The notes under the pieces were generated by a model. That model made no database searches and was not told the origin of the DNA. It saw only the letters and a list, made by a program, of their open reading frames with translations. The translations under genes and the position numbers were made by a program. Positions 15,801 to 24,273 of a stretch of DNA of 64,000 nucleotides are shown here, piece after piece (position 1 is the first letter of the stretch; each line of letters opens with the position of its first letter). The stretch is from JAIVJM01 sp963816985 (GTDB lineage Bacteria; Acidobacteriota; Blastocatellia; Pyrinomonadales; Pyrinomonadaceae). The stretch spans positions 1,860,001-1,924,000 of the forward strand of contig CAWFMF010000004.1 in the NCBI GenBank assembly GCA_963816985.1. Direction: 5' to 3'.

Positions 15801-15932
15801 GCCGAGGGCGAGAAGTGCGAGCGTTGCTGGAACTACTCGACGCGCGTCGGCGAGTTCGCGCGCTACCCGACCGTCTGCGAGCGTTGTATCGAGGCGCTCG
15901 CCGAGATTGAGGCGGAAGGGGGCACGAGTTGA
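12858..15932 (+). CDS. ileS: Isoleucyl-tRNA synthetase
   Basis: The 1024-residue class I synthetase charges tRNA-Ile with isoleucine. The first signature is IHMGTALNK at about 69-77, where the usual HIGH is HMGT. GYDCHGLPIE follows; the editing domain is about 200-430; the second signature is AMHKSAGN, a variant of KMSKS. The C-terminus has a zinc finger CERCWNYSTRVG...CERC. Length is normal for the bacterial enzyme. ATG 12858 has GGAAGCGAAA upstream. The gene heads a run ileS-lspA-lgt-rluD: lspA starts inside its stop codon, an arrangement widely seen in bacteria. I see no T-box leader. Confidence 0.97.
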   Translation: MATETPLELKKTVNLPKTAFAQKANLGQSEPARLKKWAAPNLYEMIRRARAGREKFILHDGPPYANADIHMGTALNKVLKDIVVKSRTMLGYDSPYVPGYDCHGLPIEQHVEKGLDKKGKKRGDLSQVSFRRACREHAAEALKRQTRDFQRLGILGLWEDPYLTMSPHYEAETARLFARFVERGYVYKGARPVYWCIHDQTALAEAEVEYAEHTSASVYVKFPLSEETLDGKAFKREILGDEDDPRRVFFLIWTTTPWTLPANLGIAVNPNFEYAAIENGDEVYIVASELATDIMKKCDIGSALAQGFDPPHDAAIDHVVLKTFKGSRLDRLEARHPWLDRPSLLMLGEHVTLGGEADAEVELDVREARDKKATGKAGTGLVHTAPGHGHDDFVIGKAYGLDIYCPVDNAGRFTPEVEHFAGQSVFDANAGIVEFMREKGVLVYSEQYAHRYPHCWRCKNPVIFRATPQWFISLDTVSDGSNPVERDEDGRDLTNYTDNEVCAPVSLREGSLREAEGVQWVPAWGGDRMRNMLKGRPDWCVSRQRVWGVPIPVFYCAASGCEEAVATPKIINRVADFFERESSDAWYAREATELLPEGYACLSCGGTEFTKETDILDVWFDSGSSSVAVLEKYEGLRWPADVYLEGGDQFRGWFNSSLMVGLAVYDRAPYRAVITNGWVVDGQGRAMHKSAGNSVSPNDVVKESGAEIVRLWAVSSNYHEEMRCSPEILQRASDAYRKLRNTARFALGNLEGFDPSFDRVPFGELEEIDRWALAELDAVIERATEAYKEFEFHVVYQTLYHFCTLTLSARYFDIIKDRLYTAGPRSHARRSAQTALYEITDALARLLAPILVFTADEIWENLPKSRRGDEGAALASVHLAEFPLPMIKRDAELSARWSRVFEVRDVVLRALEEARVSKLIGSSLEAHVLLQADRKTFELLEAQRGQLRYLFIVSQVSLALADDSDPATIAGGESVRVTVKRAEGEKCERCWNYSTRVGEFARYPTVCERCIEALAEIEAEGGTS

Positions 15933-16471
15933 GCGCAGGCGGCACGCGTAACTTCGGCTGGCGCGCGGCGTACCTCGCGGCGGCGGCGTGCGTCTTCCTG
16001 CTCGATCAGGCGACGAAGGCTTGGGCGGTCAGGCGGCTGCGCCTCGGCGAGACGGTGCGGGCCGTCGAAGGCTTCCTCCATTTCGGCTACGCCGAGAATC
16101 CCGGCATCGCCTTCGGGCAGTTTCAGGAGGGCGGCGACTTCGGTCGCTGGATGCTCGTCGTCCTCGCCGCGCTCGCGGCCATCGGCGTCACGGCTTACAT
16201 CATCCGCACGCCGCGCACGGACGACCGAACGCTCGGCGCGTGCGCGCTCCTGCTCGCCGGGATAGTGGGGAACTTGACCGACCGCGTGCGCCTCGGCTAC
16301 GTCATAGACTTCATCGAAGTCCACCTCGGCTCCTTCCAGTGGCCGACCTTCAACGTCGCCGACGCCTCCATCTGCGTGGGCGCGGGGCTGCTCGCGCTCG
16401 ACATCATCTTTGAAGGCAAAAGGCAAAAGGCAAAAGGTAAAAGTGAGGAGGCGGAGGGCGTCGCGCAATGA
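15929..16471 (+). CDS. lspA: Signal peptidase II (prolipoprotein signal peptidase)
   Basis: The TTG start at 15929 overlaps the ileS stop by 4 nt. The 180-residue inner-membrane aspartyl protease has four helices and both catalytic motifs: GNLTDRVRLGYVIDFI with Asp118 and FNVADASI with Asp145. It removes signal peptides from lipidated prolipoproteins after Lgt action, and lgt is the next gene. The last 20 residues (EGKRQKAKGKSEEAEG) are encoded by the left arm of heptad hairpin H5, so the repeat has been captured as coding sequence and the original C-terminus was probably shorter. Confidence 0.96.
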   Translation: MSAGGTRNFGWRAAYLAAAACVFLLDQATKAWAVRRLRLGETVRAVEGFLHFGYAENPGIAFGQFQEGGDFGRWMLVVLAALAAIGVTAYIIRTPRTDDRTLGACALLLAGIVGNLTDRVRLGYVIDFIEVHLGSFQWPTFNVADASICVGAGLLALDIIFEGKRQKAKGKSEEAEGVAQ

Positions 16472-16520
16472 ACGGGTAAAACATTTGCCTTTTACCTTTT
16501 GCCTTTTGCCTTTTGCCTTG
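16413..16520. repeat. Heptad hairpin H5 (GGCAAAA words), partly coding
   Basis: Left arm 16413-16446 is GGCAAAA, GGCAAAA, GGCAAAA, GGTAAAA; right arm 16484-16520 is the inverse. The left arm lies inside lspA and the right arm ends 8 nt before the lgt start codon. Confidence 0.92.
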
Positions 16521-16527
16521 AATTGAG

Positions 16528-17373
16528 ATGTTTCCAGAACTCTTCCGCATCGGCTCTTTCCCGGTCAACACTTACGGCGTGATGCTGGCGGCGTCGTTCC
16601 TCGTGGCGCTCTTCGTGACGGCGTGGCTGGGCGCGCGCGACGGCCTCAAGCGCGAGCGCGTCTTCGACCTCGGACTGTGGATGCTGATGGCGGCGCTCGT
16701 CGGCTCGAAGCTCCTTTTGCTCGTGGTCGAGCCGGAGTACAGGCAAGAGCCCCTGCGGCTGCTCTCGCTCGACTTCCTGCGTTCGGGCGGCGTCTTCTAC
16801 GGCGGCTTCCTCGGCGGGCTCGGCGCGGCGATCTTTCTCATGAGACGCTACCGCCTGCCCTTCTGGAAGACTTCGGACGCGTTCGCTCCGGCGTTGGCGT
16901 TGGGGCAGGCAATCGGTCGGCTCGGCTGCTTCGCCGCCGGGTGCTGCTGGGGCAAGGAGTGCGCGTGGCCGTGGGGCGTCGAGTTCACCGAGCGCGGGCA
17001 CGAAGTGACGGGCGTGCCCATCGGCGTCCACCTCCACCCGACGCAGCTTTATGAATCGGCGGCGACGCTCCTCATCTTCCTCTTCCTCGCGTGGCTCCAC
17101 CGCCGCAAACGCTTCGACGGCCAGGTGGTTCTCGCCTACGCCGTGCTCTACGGCGCGGCGCGCTTCATCATCGAGTTCTTCCGCGCCGACCCGCGCGGCG
17201 ACATCCTCGGCCTGACGAGTCTGACCGGGCTCTCGACCTCGCAGCTCATCAGCCTCCTCGTCTGCCTCGGCGGGCTCGTCCTCCTCTTCATCCGCCGGCG
17301 TCGCGCGTCAGCCGAGCCGACCGCGCGCGGGGGCGGCGAAGAAACACGCGCGACGGGGACGGCACGAGCATGA
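16528..17373 (+). CDS. lgt: Prolipoprotein diacylglyceryl transferase
   Basis: The 281-residue polytopic membrane enzyme transfers diacylglycerol from phosphatidylglycerol to the lipobox Cys of prolipoproteins. The Lgt signature GRLGCFAAGCCWG is at 130-142, HPTQLYES is at about 166, and about seven hydrophobic helices are visible. It directly follows lspA, so the two lipoprotein-processing steps are encoded together. Only a weak TTGAG precedes the ATG because the right arm of hairpin H5 occupies that place. The stop overlaps the next start (ATGA). Confidence 0.97.
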   Translation: MFPELFRIGSFPVNTYGVMLAASFLVALFVTAWLGARDGLKRERVFDLGLWMLMAALVGSKLLLLVVEPEYRQEPLRLLSLDFLRSGGVFYGGFLGGLGAAIFLMRRYRLPFWKTSDAFAPALALGQAIGRLGCFAAGCCWGKECAWPWGVEFTERGHEVTGVPIGVHLHPTQLYESAATLLIFLFLAWLHRRKRFDGQVVLAYAVLYGAARFIIEFFRADPRGDILGLTSLTGLSTSQLISLLVCLGGLVLLFIRRRRASAEPTARGGGEETRATGTARA

Positions 17374-18383
17374 GTGATGAAGTCGAGAGAGTCGAAGAAG
17401 AAGACGGCGGCGGAGCGTCGGGCGAGACGGAGCCCGGAGCCGAGGCGCTGACGTTCGAAGTGTCGGGGGCGGAGGCGGGCGAGCGTCTGGACGCCTTCCT
17501 CGCCGCGCGCATCGAGGGGACGAGCCGGACGAGCATCAAGCGGTACGTCGAGGACGGCGACGTGCTCGTGGGTGGCCGCGCCGTGAAGCCCTCTTACAAG
17601 TTGAGCGCGGGCGAAAAGATTGAAGTCGAAATCCCCGCCCCGCCGCCCGTTGACCTCACGCCCGAAAATATTCCGCTCGACATCATCCACGAGGACGAAG
17701 ACCTCGTCGTCGTCAACAAGCCCGCCGGGATGGTCACGCACCCGGCGGCGGGCGTGCGCGCCGGGACGCTCGCCAACGCGCTCGCCTTCCACTTCCGCAA
17801 CCTCTCGACGCACGCCGGAGAGTTCCGCCCCGGCATCGTCCACCGCCTCGACCGCGACACCTCCGGCCTCATCGTCGTCGCCAAGAACGTGCGGGCGCAC
17901 GAGAAGCTCTCAGACCAGTTCCGCGCGCGCACCATCTTCAAGTCTTACATCGCGCTCGCGCACGGGCAGACCGAGAGGGATTCGGGACGCGTCGAGCAGC
18001 CCATCGCCCGCGACCCCAGACACCGCACGCGGATGGCGGTCGTGCGCGGCGGTCGCGAGGCGCTCTCGCTCTGGCGCGTCCGCCAGAGGTTCGCGCGCTT
18101 CACGCTCCTCGACGTGGAAATCAAGACGGGCCGCACGCACCAGATACGAGTCCACCTCGCACACATCAAGCACCCGGTCGTCAGCGATGCCACCTACGGC
18201 GGCGGGCGCGACCGCAACCTCCCCGACAACACCCTGCGCGCACGCATCGCCGCCCTCGGTCGCCAGTTCCTCCACGCCGAGCGCCTCTCCTTCAAACACC
18301 CCCGCACCGAAGAGACGTTGAGCTTCAACGCCCCGCTTCCCGCAGAGCTGCAAGAGTTCTTAGACTCGCTGGAAAAAGCCTAA
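17370..18383 (+). CDS. rluD: RluD-family 23S rRNA pseudouridine synthase
   Basis: ATG 17370 overlaps the lgt stop by 4 nt, giving 337 residues. After an acidic leader, residues 28-90 are an S4 RNA-binding domain (ERLDAFLAARIEGTSRTSIKRYV). The catalytic domain follows, with HRLDRDTSGL (catalytic Asp161) and KTGRTHQIRVHL. It isomerises uridine to pseudouridine in the large ribosomal RNA or a related target; RluA, RluC and RluD share these motifs, and the S4 domain favours RluC or RluD. The gene closes the ileS run; palindrome B2 follows. Confidence 0.9.
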   Translation: MSDEVERVEEEDGGGASGETEPGAEALTFEVSGAEAGERLDAFLAARIEGTSRTSIKRYVEDGDVLVGGRAVKPSYKLSAGEKIEVEIPAPPPVDLTPENIPLDIIHEDEDLVVVNKPAGMVTHPAAGVRAGTLANALAFHFRNLSTHAGEFRPGIVHRLDRDTSGLIVVAKNVRAHEKLSDQFRARTIFKSYIALAHGQTERDSGRVEQPIARDPRHRTRMAVVRGGREALSLWRVRQRFARFTLLDVEIKTGRTHQIRVHLAHIKHPVVSDATYGGGRDRNLPDNTLRARIAALGRQFLHAERLSFKHPRTEETLSFNAPLPAELQEFLDSLEKA

Positions 18384-18398
18384 GACCGCGTTGCTAAA

Positions 18399-18493
18399 CT
18401 GTAGGGGCAGGGCTTGTCCCTGCCCGCAGGCTTTCTAAAGAGTCAAGTTGAGTTTAACGAGCAAGCGGGCAGGGACAAGCCCTGCCCCTACAG
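18399..18493. repeat. Palindromic repeat family B, copy 2
   Basis: The same 29-nt arms as copy 1 lie at 18399-18427 and 18465-18493, here with a 37-nt loop. It fills the gap between convergent rluD and the kinase gene and may act as a two-way terminator. Confidence 0.92.
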
Positions 18494-18541
18494 TCGTTAT
18501 CCGCGTCGAGTGCTTGAAACGGTCTTTGAATCGATTCGAGA

Positions 18542-21097
18542 TTAGGCGGCCCCGTCCTCGATGCGGCGGATGAGGCCGGAGAGGCGCGCGTCTTTGCGGA
18601 GCGGGTCGAAGCGGGGGTCTGACTTCAGAAGGATCATGCCGGGGTGTCGGTCGCGGAAGGACTCTTCGAGCGCGTTGAAGGCGCGGTCGCGGTCGCCGAG
18701 TCCGGCGTAGACGACGGCGACGAAGTAGGGCGAGACGTAGCCGCGCTCGCCCAAGCCCCGCAGTTGGGCGAGGACGGCTTCGGCGTCGGCCCGTCGGCCC
18801 GCGACGGCGTAGGCGTGGCCGAGCGCGGAGAGCGTTTCGGGGTCTTCGCCCATGAGCTTGACGGCCTTCTGCAATTCGGCTACGGCGTCGTTCGCGCGCC
18901 CCGCCTGTTGGAGGTACGCGTAGCCGAGGTAGAGGTGCGCGACGCCGAAGTTGTCGTCAACTTCGAGCGTCTTGCGGAGCTGCTCGGTGGCCGCGTCGTA
19001 GTCGCGCGCGTAGTAGAGGTAGAGCCCGGCGTTGGCGCTGATGATGGCCGAGAGCGGGTCGAGTTCCTGCGCGCGTCGTATCTCGGCCAGAGCCTCGCCG
19101 GAGCGACCGACCTGCACCAGATACGAGGCGTACCACTGGTGCGCGGTCGCGTAGTTCGGGTTCAGTTCGATGGCGCGGCGGAAGTCCGACTCGGCCTCCT
19201 CCCACTTCCAGTCGAACGCCATGCGGACGAAGGCGAGAGAGGTGTGCGCCTCCGAGAGCGTCTCGTCCAACTCGATGGCGCGCAGGGCGGCGGCCCGCGC
19301 CTTCGGCATCGCCTCGCGCGGCGGGACGATGCTGTAGTCGCTCATCAAGGCGTAGGTGTCGGCAAGGCCCGCGTAGGCGAGCGCGTATGAAGGGTCGCGC
19401 TCGATGGCGCGGTTGAAGTATTGGACGGCGCGGCGGAAGCCGTCGGCGCTCCGCTTGTTCCAGAAGTAGCGACCGCGCAGGTAATCCTGATAAGCCTCGT
19501 TGTCGCTGGTGTGCCGCTTCGGCTCTTCGCCCCCGCCGCCGCGCAGGCGCGAGCGCAGGCGGGCGGCGATGTCGCGCGCGATCTCCTCCTGCACGACGAG
19601 CACGTCCGAGGTGGTGCGCGTGTACTGCTCGCCCCACATCTGCGTGTTGTCGCGCGTGTCAATCAGCTCGACGCTGACGACGAGCCCGCCGTCGCCGCGC
19701 TGCGCGACCTGACCGGCGAGGACGGCGGTGACGCCAAGCTCGCGCCCCGCCTTGTAAGGCTCCACGTCGCGCCCCTTGTAGCGGAAGACCGAGTTGCGCG
19801 ACATCACCTTCAGTCCCGCGACGGGCGAGAGGCTGTTGATGAGACTCTCGGTGATGCCGTCGGAGAGCCACTCCGCGCCGGGGTCGCCGCCGACGTTGGC
19901 GAAGGGGAGGACGGCGACGGCCTCAATCGGTCGCGGCGCGTTGCGCCGGACGACGAAGACGTAGACGCCGAGCACGAGGGCTACAAGGCCGACGAGCGCG
20001 GCGGCGACGAGCGACTTCGCCGGGCCGCGCCTCCGAGTATCCTGCGCGTCGCGCGAGTGCTCGCCCGTGGTGCGCGCCGCTCGCGCCGCTCGCGCCGCGC
20101 GTCCCGAAGCGACTGCGGTGTCCGCCGCCGAGACGAGGTTGGTCGAGAGTTCCTCGCGCGTGGGCTTTGTGTCGCGGGCGACGAGATTGACGCTCGCGGT
20201 GCTCTCGCCTGAACTCGTGGCCCCTTCGGCTTCGAGCCTTTGACGGAGCCTTCGCAGGTCTTCGAGCAGCTCGCCCGCTGAGCCGTATCGCTCTTCGCGT
20301 TCTTTGGCGAGCGCACGCTCGACGATTCTCTCCAACTCCGCCGGGAGTCCCGGCACGCACTCGCCCAGAGGCTCAGGCTCGTCTTCGAGTATCGAGACGA
20401 TGACGTGGCTCGCCGTCTCGCCGTCGAAGGGGGGACGACCGGCAAGCATCTCATAAAGCACGCACCCCAAACTCCAAACGTCGGTGCGCGCGTCGAGCGG
20501 GAGGCCGCGCGCCTGCTCCGGCGACATGTACCACGCCGTCCCCATCACCGCGCCGGGGTTCGTGTGCGCGGCGTGCATCTCCATCGTCTCGGCCTCGTGG
20601 TCGGCGCTCGATTTCTCGCCCGACTTCTCAAGGAGCTTGGCGAGTCCGAAGTCCAGAACCTTCACATAGCCGTCGGGACGGAGCATGACGTTCTCAGGCT
20701 TGATGTCCCGGTGGATGATGCCCTTCGAGTGCGCCGCCGCGAGCGCCGAGGCGATCTGCGCGGCCACGTCGAGCGCCTCGCCCACGCCGAAGGGCGCGCG
20801 CTTCACGCGCCGCCGCAGCGTCTCCCCGTCAACGTACTCGGTGGCGATGTAGTGACGGTCGCCGGCCTGCCCGATCTCGTAAATGGTGATGATGTTCGGG
20901 TGGTTGAGGGCCGAGGCGGCGCGCGCCTCCTGCCCGAAGCGGCTCAGGCGGCGCGGGTCGCGCGTGTACTCCGAGAGCAGGAGCTTTAAGGCGAGATGCC
21001 GACCGAGCTTCGTGTCCTCGGCGAGGAAGACTTCGCCCATGCCGCCGCGGTCGAGCATTCTGAGGATGCGGTAATGCGAGATGACTTCGGGGGTCAA
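18542..21097 (-). CDS. Ser/Thr protein kinase with FlgO-like and TPR domains
   Basis: The 851-residue protein starts at a TTG with GGAG 8 nt upstream. Residues 8-285 are a eukaryotic-type kinase: DRGGMGEVF loop, LALKLL Lys, HRDIKPENV at about 129, DFGLA at 149 and YMSPEQARG at 190. A membrane helix is at about 362-383. The outer part begins IEAVAVLPFANVGGDP, a domain seen in adenylate-cyclase/TPR proteins (FlgO/CsgG-like), and ends with about seven TPRs. It probably phosphorylates cytosolic proteins in response to an exported TPR sensor. A paralogue, frameshifted, lies at 37732-41299. All catalytic residues are present. Confidence 0.92.
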   Translation of the reverse strand: MTPEVISHYRILRMLDRGGMGEVFLAEDTKLGRHLALKLLLSEYTRDPRRLSRFGQEARAASALNHPNIITIYEIGQAGDRHYIATEYVDGETLRRRVKRAPFGVGEALDVAAQIASALAAAHSKGIIHRDIKPENVMLRPDGYVKVLDFGLAKLLEKSGEKSSADHEAETMEMHAAHTNPGAVMGTAWYMSPEQARGLPLDARTDVWSLGCVLYEMLAGRPPFDGETASHVIVSILEDEPEPLGECVPGLPAELERIVERALAKEREERYGSAGELLEDLRRLRQRLEAEGATSSGESTASVNLVARDTKPTREELSTNLVSAADTAVASGRAARAARAARTTGEHSRDAQDTRRRGPAKSLVAAALVGLVALVLGVYVFVVRRNAPRPIEAVAVLPFANVGGDPGAEWLSDGITESLINSLSPVAGLKVMSRNSVFRYKGRDVEPYKAGRELGVTAVLAGQVAQRGDGGLVVSVELIDTRDNTQMWGEQYTRTTSDVLVVQEEIARDIAARLRSRLRGGGGEEPKRHTSDNEAYQDYLRGRYFWNKRSADGFRRAVQYFNRAIERDPSYALAYAGLADTYALMSDYSIVPPREAMPKARAAALRAIELDETLSEAHTSLAFVRMAFDWKWEEAESDFRRAIELNPNYATAHQWYASYLVQVGRSGEALAEIRRAQELDPLSAIISANAGLYLYYARDYDAATEQLRKTLEVDDNFGVAHLYLGYAYLQQAGRANDAVAELQKAVKLMGEDPETLSALGHAYAVAGRRADAEAVLAQLRGLGERGYVSPYFVAVVYAGLGDRDRAFNALEESFRDRHPGMILLKSDPRFDPLRKDARLSGLIRRIEDGAA

Positions 21098-21354
21098 GAG
21101 AGAGACTCCGGCCTCTAAAAGGTCGAGGGCGAGCGGGTCGCCGGGGGAAGCTTGTGTCTCGGCGGCCCGCTTAAAGGAGCGTCACGGCACGGTCGGCGGC
21201 CTCCGACCCGTCTCCGTGGGTGTGGCGCGCAGCGCGCGTCGGTAACGGCGCGGCATTATAGCACCGCGCGAAAAAGGCGACGAACATTATACGCCGCTGC
21301 GCACGTCGCCAGATTCGCTTCGCCGCGCGCCGGGTGGCTGCCGTAAGTGTTGAT

Positions 21355-21363
21355 TGCTATACT
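21355..21363 (+). promoter_or_regulatory. Extended -10 promoter element upstream of the first VWFA gene
   Basis: TGCTATACT is an extended -10 element; no good -35 hexamer is visible 17 nt upstream. The same nine bases occur at 24063-24071 upstream of the hybrid kinase gene. Confidence 0.35.
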
Positions 21364-21470
21364 GTCGCCGGACAGGGAAGCAACGACCGCACGCGCCGCG
21401 AGCATCGAAAGACGGGCCGAAGAGCGGTTGAACATCCAAAAATTCATACCCGCCTCCCCGCGCAATCAGG

Positions 21471-22475
21471 ATGATGAAAAAGACCTTCAATGTTTTGAGT
21501 TCGTTCGTGTTTCTGGCCTGCGCCTTCGGCCTCTTGCCGCCCCGCGCCGCCGCGCAGACGCCCGCGCCCACGCCTGCGGCGCAGGACGAAGATCGAGAGA
21601 GCACGACCTCGCGCATCGTCCGGCTGCCCGTCTCGGTGCTCGACAAGAAGGGCAAGCCCGTGACGGGACTGACGAAGGGCGACTTCCTCGTCTTCGAGGA
21701 CAAGAAGCCCATCGCGCAGTTCGACTTCCTCGGCGAGATTAAGGAGCTGGAGAAGCTCCCCATCTACATCGGCATTCTGATGGACACGTCGGGCTCGACC
21801 TCCGGCAAGCTCAAGTTCGAGAAGGAGGCCGCGCTCAACTTCATCTACGCCGTGACGCGCACGCGCAAAGACCACGTGGCCTTCCTCACCTTCGACAACG
21901 AGGTCACTCTGCGGCAGGACTTCACGACGAATCACGACCACCTCGACAAGGCCATCAACGCCGTCAAGAAGCCGGGCAACCGCACCTCGCTCTACGACGC
22001 CGTGTGGCAGTTCTGCGACGAGAAGATGCGGAACGCGCCGAGCCCGCGCCGCGCGCTGGTCGTCATCACCGACGGCGACGACACCTACAGCCGCGCGCGC
22101 CTCGCCGACGCCATCCAGATCGCGCAGAAGACCGACACCATCATCTTCGCCATCTCCACGAAGGGCGGCTTCGCGACGAGCGCCGTGCCCGGCGTCGAGG
22201 CCGGGACGGTTCAGGACAGCGGCGACAAACAGATTCAGCGTCTCTCCGACGAGACCGGCGGGCGCTCCTTCTACACCGGCGACATGCTCGCGCTCGAACG
22301 AGCCTTCCAGAAGATAGGCGAGGAGCTGCGCTCGCAGTACCTCATCACCTACCGCCCCGAAGGCCCCTTCGACGGACGCGAGCGCCGCCTCGAGGTCAAG
22401 CTCGTGACCAGCAAAGACCGCAAGGTCAACGCCAAGCGCGGCTACACGCCCGACAGGGAAGTGCCAAAGCCGTGA
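21471..22475 (+). CDS. Exported VWFA-related domain protein
   Basis: The 334-residue protein has a signal peptide (about 1-29, ending RAAAQ), a Pro/Ala linker, and a VWFA-related domain. LPVSVLDKKGKPVTGLTKGD is the typical N-terminal strand. The metal site DTSGS is intact at 105-109, VVITDGDDTYS is the second metal loop, and ELRSQYLITYRP is the C-terminal family mark. A second VWFA gene follows, separated only by hairpin H6, so the two are likely a tandem unit. The function is unknown; the domain usually binds proteins. Confidence 0.9.
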   Translation: MMKKTFNVLSSFVFLACAFGLLPPRAAAQTPAPTPAAQDEDRESTTSRIVRLPVSVLDKKGKPVTGLTKGDFLVFEDKKPIAQFDFLGEIKELEKLPIYIGILMDTSGSTSGKLKFEKEAALNFIYAVTRTRKDHVAFLTFDNEVTLRQDFTTNHDHLDKAINAVKKPGNRTSLYDAVWQFCDEKMRNAPSPRRALVVITDGDDTYSRARLADAIQIAQKTDTIIFAISTKGGFATSAVPGVEAGTVQDSGDKQIQRLSDETGGRSFYTGDMLALERAFQKIGEELRSQYLITYRPEGPFDGRERRLEVKLVTSKDRKVNAKRGYTPDREVPKP

Positions 22476-22551
22476 CGGGTAAACCGTGACAGGTGACAGG
22501 AGAAAACCTGTCTCTTACCTGTCACCTGTCACCCGTCACGGTTCACGGCTT
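22473..22551. repeat. Heptad hairpin H6 (GTGACAG words)
   Basis: The left arm repeats GTGACGG, GTAAACC, GTGACAG, GTGACAG; the right arm (22512-22548) repeats the inverse CTGTCAC words. It spans from the first VWFA stop codon to 18 nt before the next start. Confidence 0.9.
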
Positions 22552-22568
22552 TTAGAGGTTTTAACTTG

Positions 22569-23750
22569 ATGTCTTATCGCTACACAGTCGGGCGCGCTCT
22601 GGCGCTTTTGCTCACCGTCGCGGTTCTGTTCGGGGCGGCGGGCGGGCTCGCGCCGACGCGCGCCGGGCAGGAGCCGTCGAACCGTCCGCGCCGCGCGGGC
22701 GAGACGGCCCCCGCGCCTGCGCCGCAGCAACAGCAGACGCCCGCGCCGCGTCAGACGCCGACGCCCGCGCCGAAGCAGGACGACTCGGAGGCGATTGACG
22801 AGGACGACGTGTTGCGGGTCGAGACCGACCTCACCAATGTCCTCTTCACGGCGGTGGACAAGAACAAGCGGTTCATCACGACGCTCAAGCAGGAGGACAT
22901 CCGCGTCTACGAGGACGGCGCGCCGCAGGAGGTCTTCGCCTTCCAGCGCGAGACCGACCGCGCGCTCTCGCTCGCCATCCTCATTGACACCAGCGCCTCT
23001 CAGGAGCGCACGCTCCCCGAAGAGAAGAGCGCCGCGCGCGGCTTCGTTGACGCCGTCATCCGACCGAGCAAAGACGAGGTGGCCGTCCTCTCCTTCACCG
23101 GCGAGGCGACGCTCGAACAGGGCTTGACGGGGAGCGTCCAGCGCGTCCGTCGCGCCATCGAGAAGGTCGAGTTCACGCCGCCTTCGGGCTACCTCGGCGG
23201 CGGCATCGTCGTCCCCGGCACGCCGCCCATCTCCGGCGACAACCAGTCGCGCGCCGGCTCCACGGCCATCTGGGATTCGATCTGGGTGACGACCACCGAG
23301 GTCTTATCGGAGACTTCCGACAAGACGCGCCGCGCCATCATCCTCCTCACCGACGGCGTGGACACGAGCAGCCGCGTGAAGGTCAACGAGGCCATCGAGT
23401 CGGCCCTCAAGACCGACACCATCATCTACGCCATCGGCATCGGCGACAGCTTCAGCTTCGACGGCGTGGACGAAGGCTCGGTGCGCAAGATCGCCGAGCG
23501 CACGGGCGGTCGCGCTTACTTCCCCCGCGACGAGACCGACCTCCGCTCGGCCTTCGCGCAGATTCAGGACGAGCTGCGCTCGCAGTACCTCGTCGCCTAC
23601 TCGCCGACGAACAAGGCCAAGGACGGCAGCTTCCGCCAGCTCAAAATCGAGGTCATCAACCCCGAACTCCGCAAGCAGAACCTCCGCCTCACCTACCGGC
23701 AGGGCTACTTCGCGCAGGCCACGACCGTCGCCACGCCCAGAAAGAAGTAG
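22569..23750 (+). CDS. Exported VWFA-related domain protein
   Basis: The ATG at 22569 is used; a TTG directly before it is also in frame. The 393-residue protein has a signal peptide (about 1-33), a long Pro/Gln/Thr linker (PAPAPQQQQTPAP), then the VWFA-related domain with DTSAS at 140-144, LLTDGVDTSSRV and ELRSQYLVAYSP near the C-terminus. It is a paralogue of the preceding protein with longer linker and extra insert after the first strand-helix unit. It is probably exported and co-transcribed with its neighbour. Repeat A2 follows. Confidence 0.9.
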   Translation: MSYRYTVGRALALLLTVAVLFGAAGGLAPTRAGQEPSNRPRRAGETAPAPAPQQQQTPAPRQTPTPAPKQDDSEAIDEDDVLRVETDLTNVLFTAVDKNKRFITTLKQEDIRVYEDGAPQEVFAFQRETDRALSLAILIDTSASQERTLPEEKSAARGFVDAVIRPSKDEVAVLSFTGEATLEQGLTGSVQRVRRAIEKVEFTPPSGYLGGGIVVPGTPPISGDNQSRAGSTAIWDSIWVTTTEVLSETSDKTRRAIILLTDGVDTSSRVKVNEAIESALKTDTIIYAIGIGDSFSFDGVDEGSVRKIAERTGGRAYFPRDETDLRSAFAQIQDELRSQYLVAYSPTNKAKDGSFRQLKIEVINPELRKQNLRLTYRQGYFAQATTVATPRKK

Positions 23751-23759
23751 TGAGCATTA

Positions 23760-24017
23760 CGGAGCGCCGGAGGCGCGTCGGAGATTAGCCGGGGGTGAAG
23801 CGAGGAGGCGCGAGCCGACGAAGCGCAACCCCCGGAACGACGCGAGATAAAAAGTATGCGCCCCGGCAGGGGCGCGGGAACACACGCGACGAGTGGTCAC
23901 GCGTCGTTTCCGTCGCCCCTGCCGGGGCGAAATGTTTTTATTCGATTCTTACCGGGGGTTCGCGCAAACTCCGTCTGCTCACCCCCGGCTAATCTCCGAC
24001 GCCCCTGCCGGGGCTCC
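23760..24017. repeat. Nested palindromic repeat family A, copy 2
   Basis: Outer arms contain CGGAGATTAGCCGGGGGT and the inverse ACCCCCGGCTAATCTCCG; inner arms contain GCCCCGGCAGGGGCG and its inverse. It differs in sequence from copy 1 but keeps its order of nested stems. Confidence 0.85.
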
Positions 24018-24273
24018 TCGTCTCCCTCCCATTGTTTTTGCATGACAGCAACATTAACTCTTTGCTATACTTCAGTTGGCCTCCCGGCCCGCGCCCTCAT
24101 CCTTCGAGCCGGAGAGACCTTAGCAGTCCAACAGCGCGCCGCACGTTTTCGCAGCACAGACAATCTTTGCCCCGCCTCTCGGAAGCCCTTTCGGTCGCCG
24201 TCCGCCGCACCGTTGAGGACGCCGCCGGAAGCTGTACGCAACTTGAACTTTCTTTTTCCTGTCAAAGAGTGCC
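24018..24273. other. Leader region of the hybrid histidine kinase gene
   Basis: I see no credible gene. TGCTATACT at 24063-24071 is the only promoter-like element, which would give a leader of about 200 nt. Confidence 0.35.
24063..24071 (+). promoter_or_regulatory. Extended -10 promoter element upstream of the hybrid kinase gene
   Basis: TGCTATACT matches the extended -10 form; it is identical to the site at 21355-21363. Confidence 0.35.
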
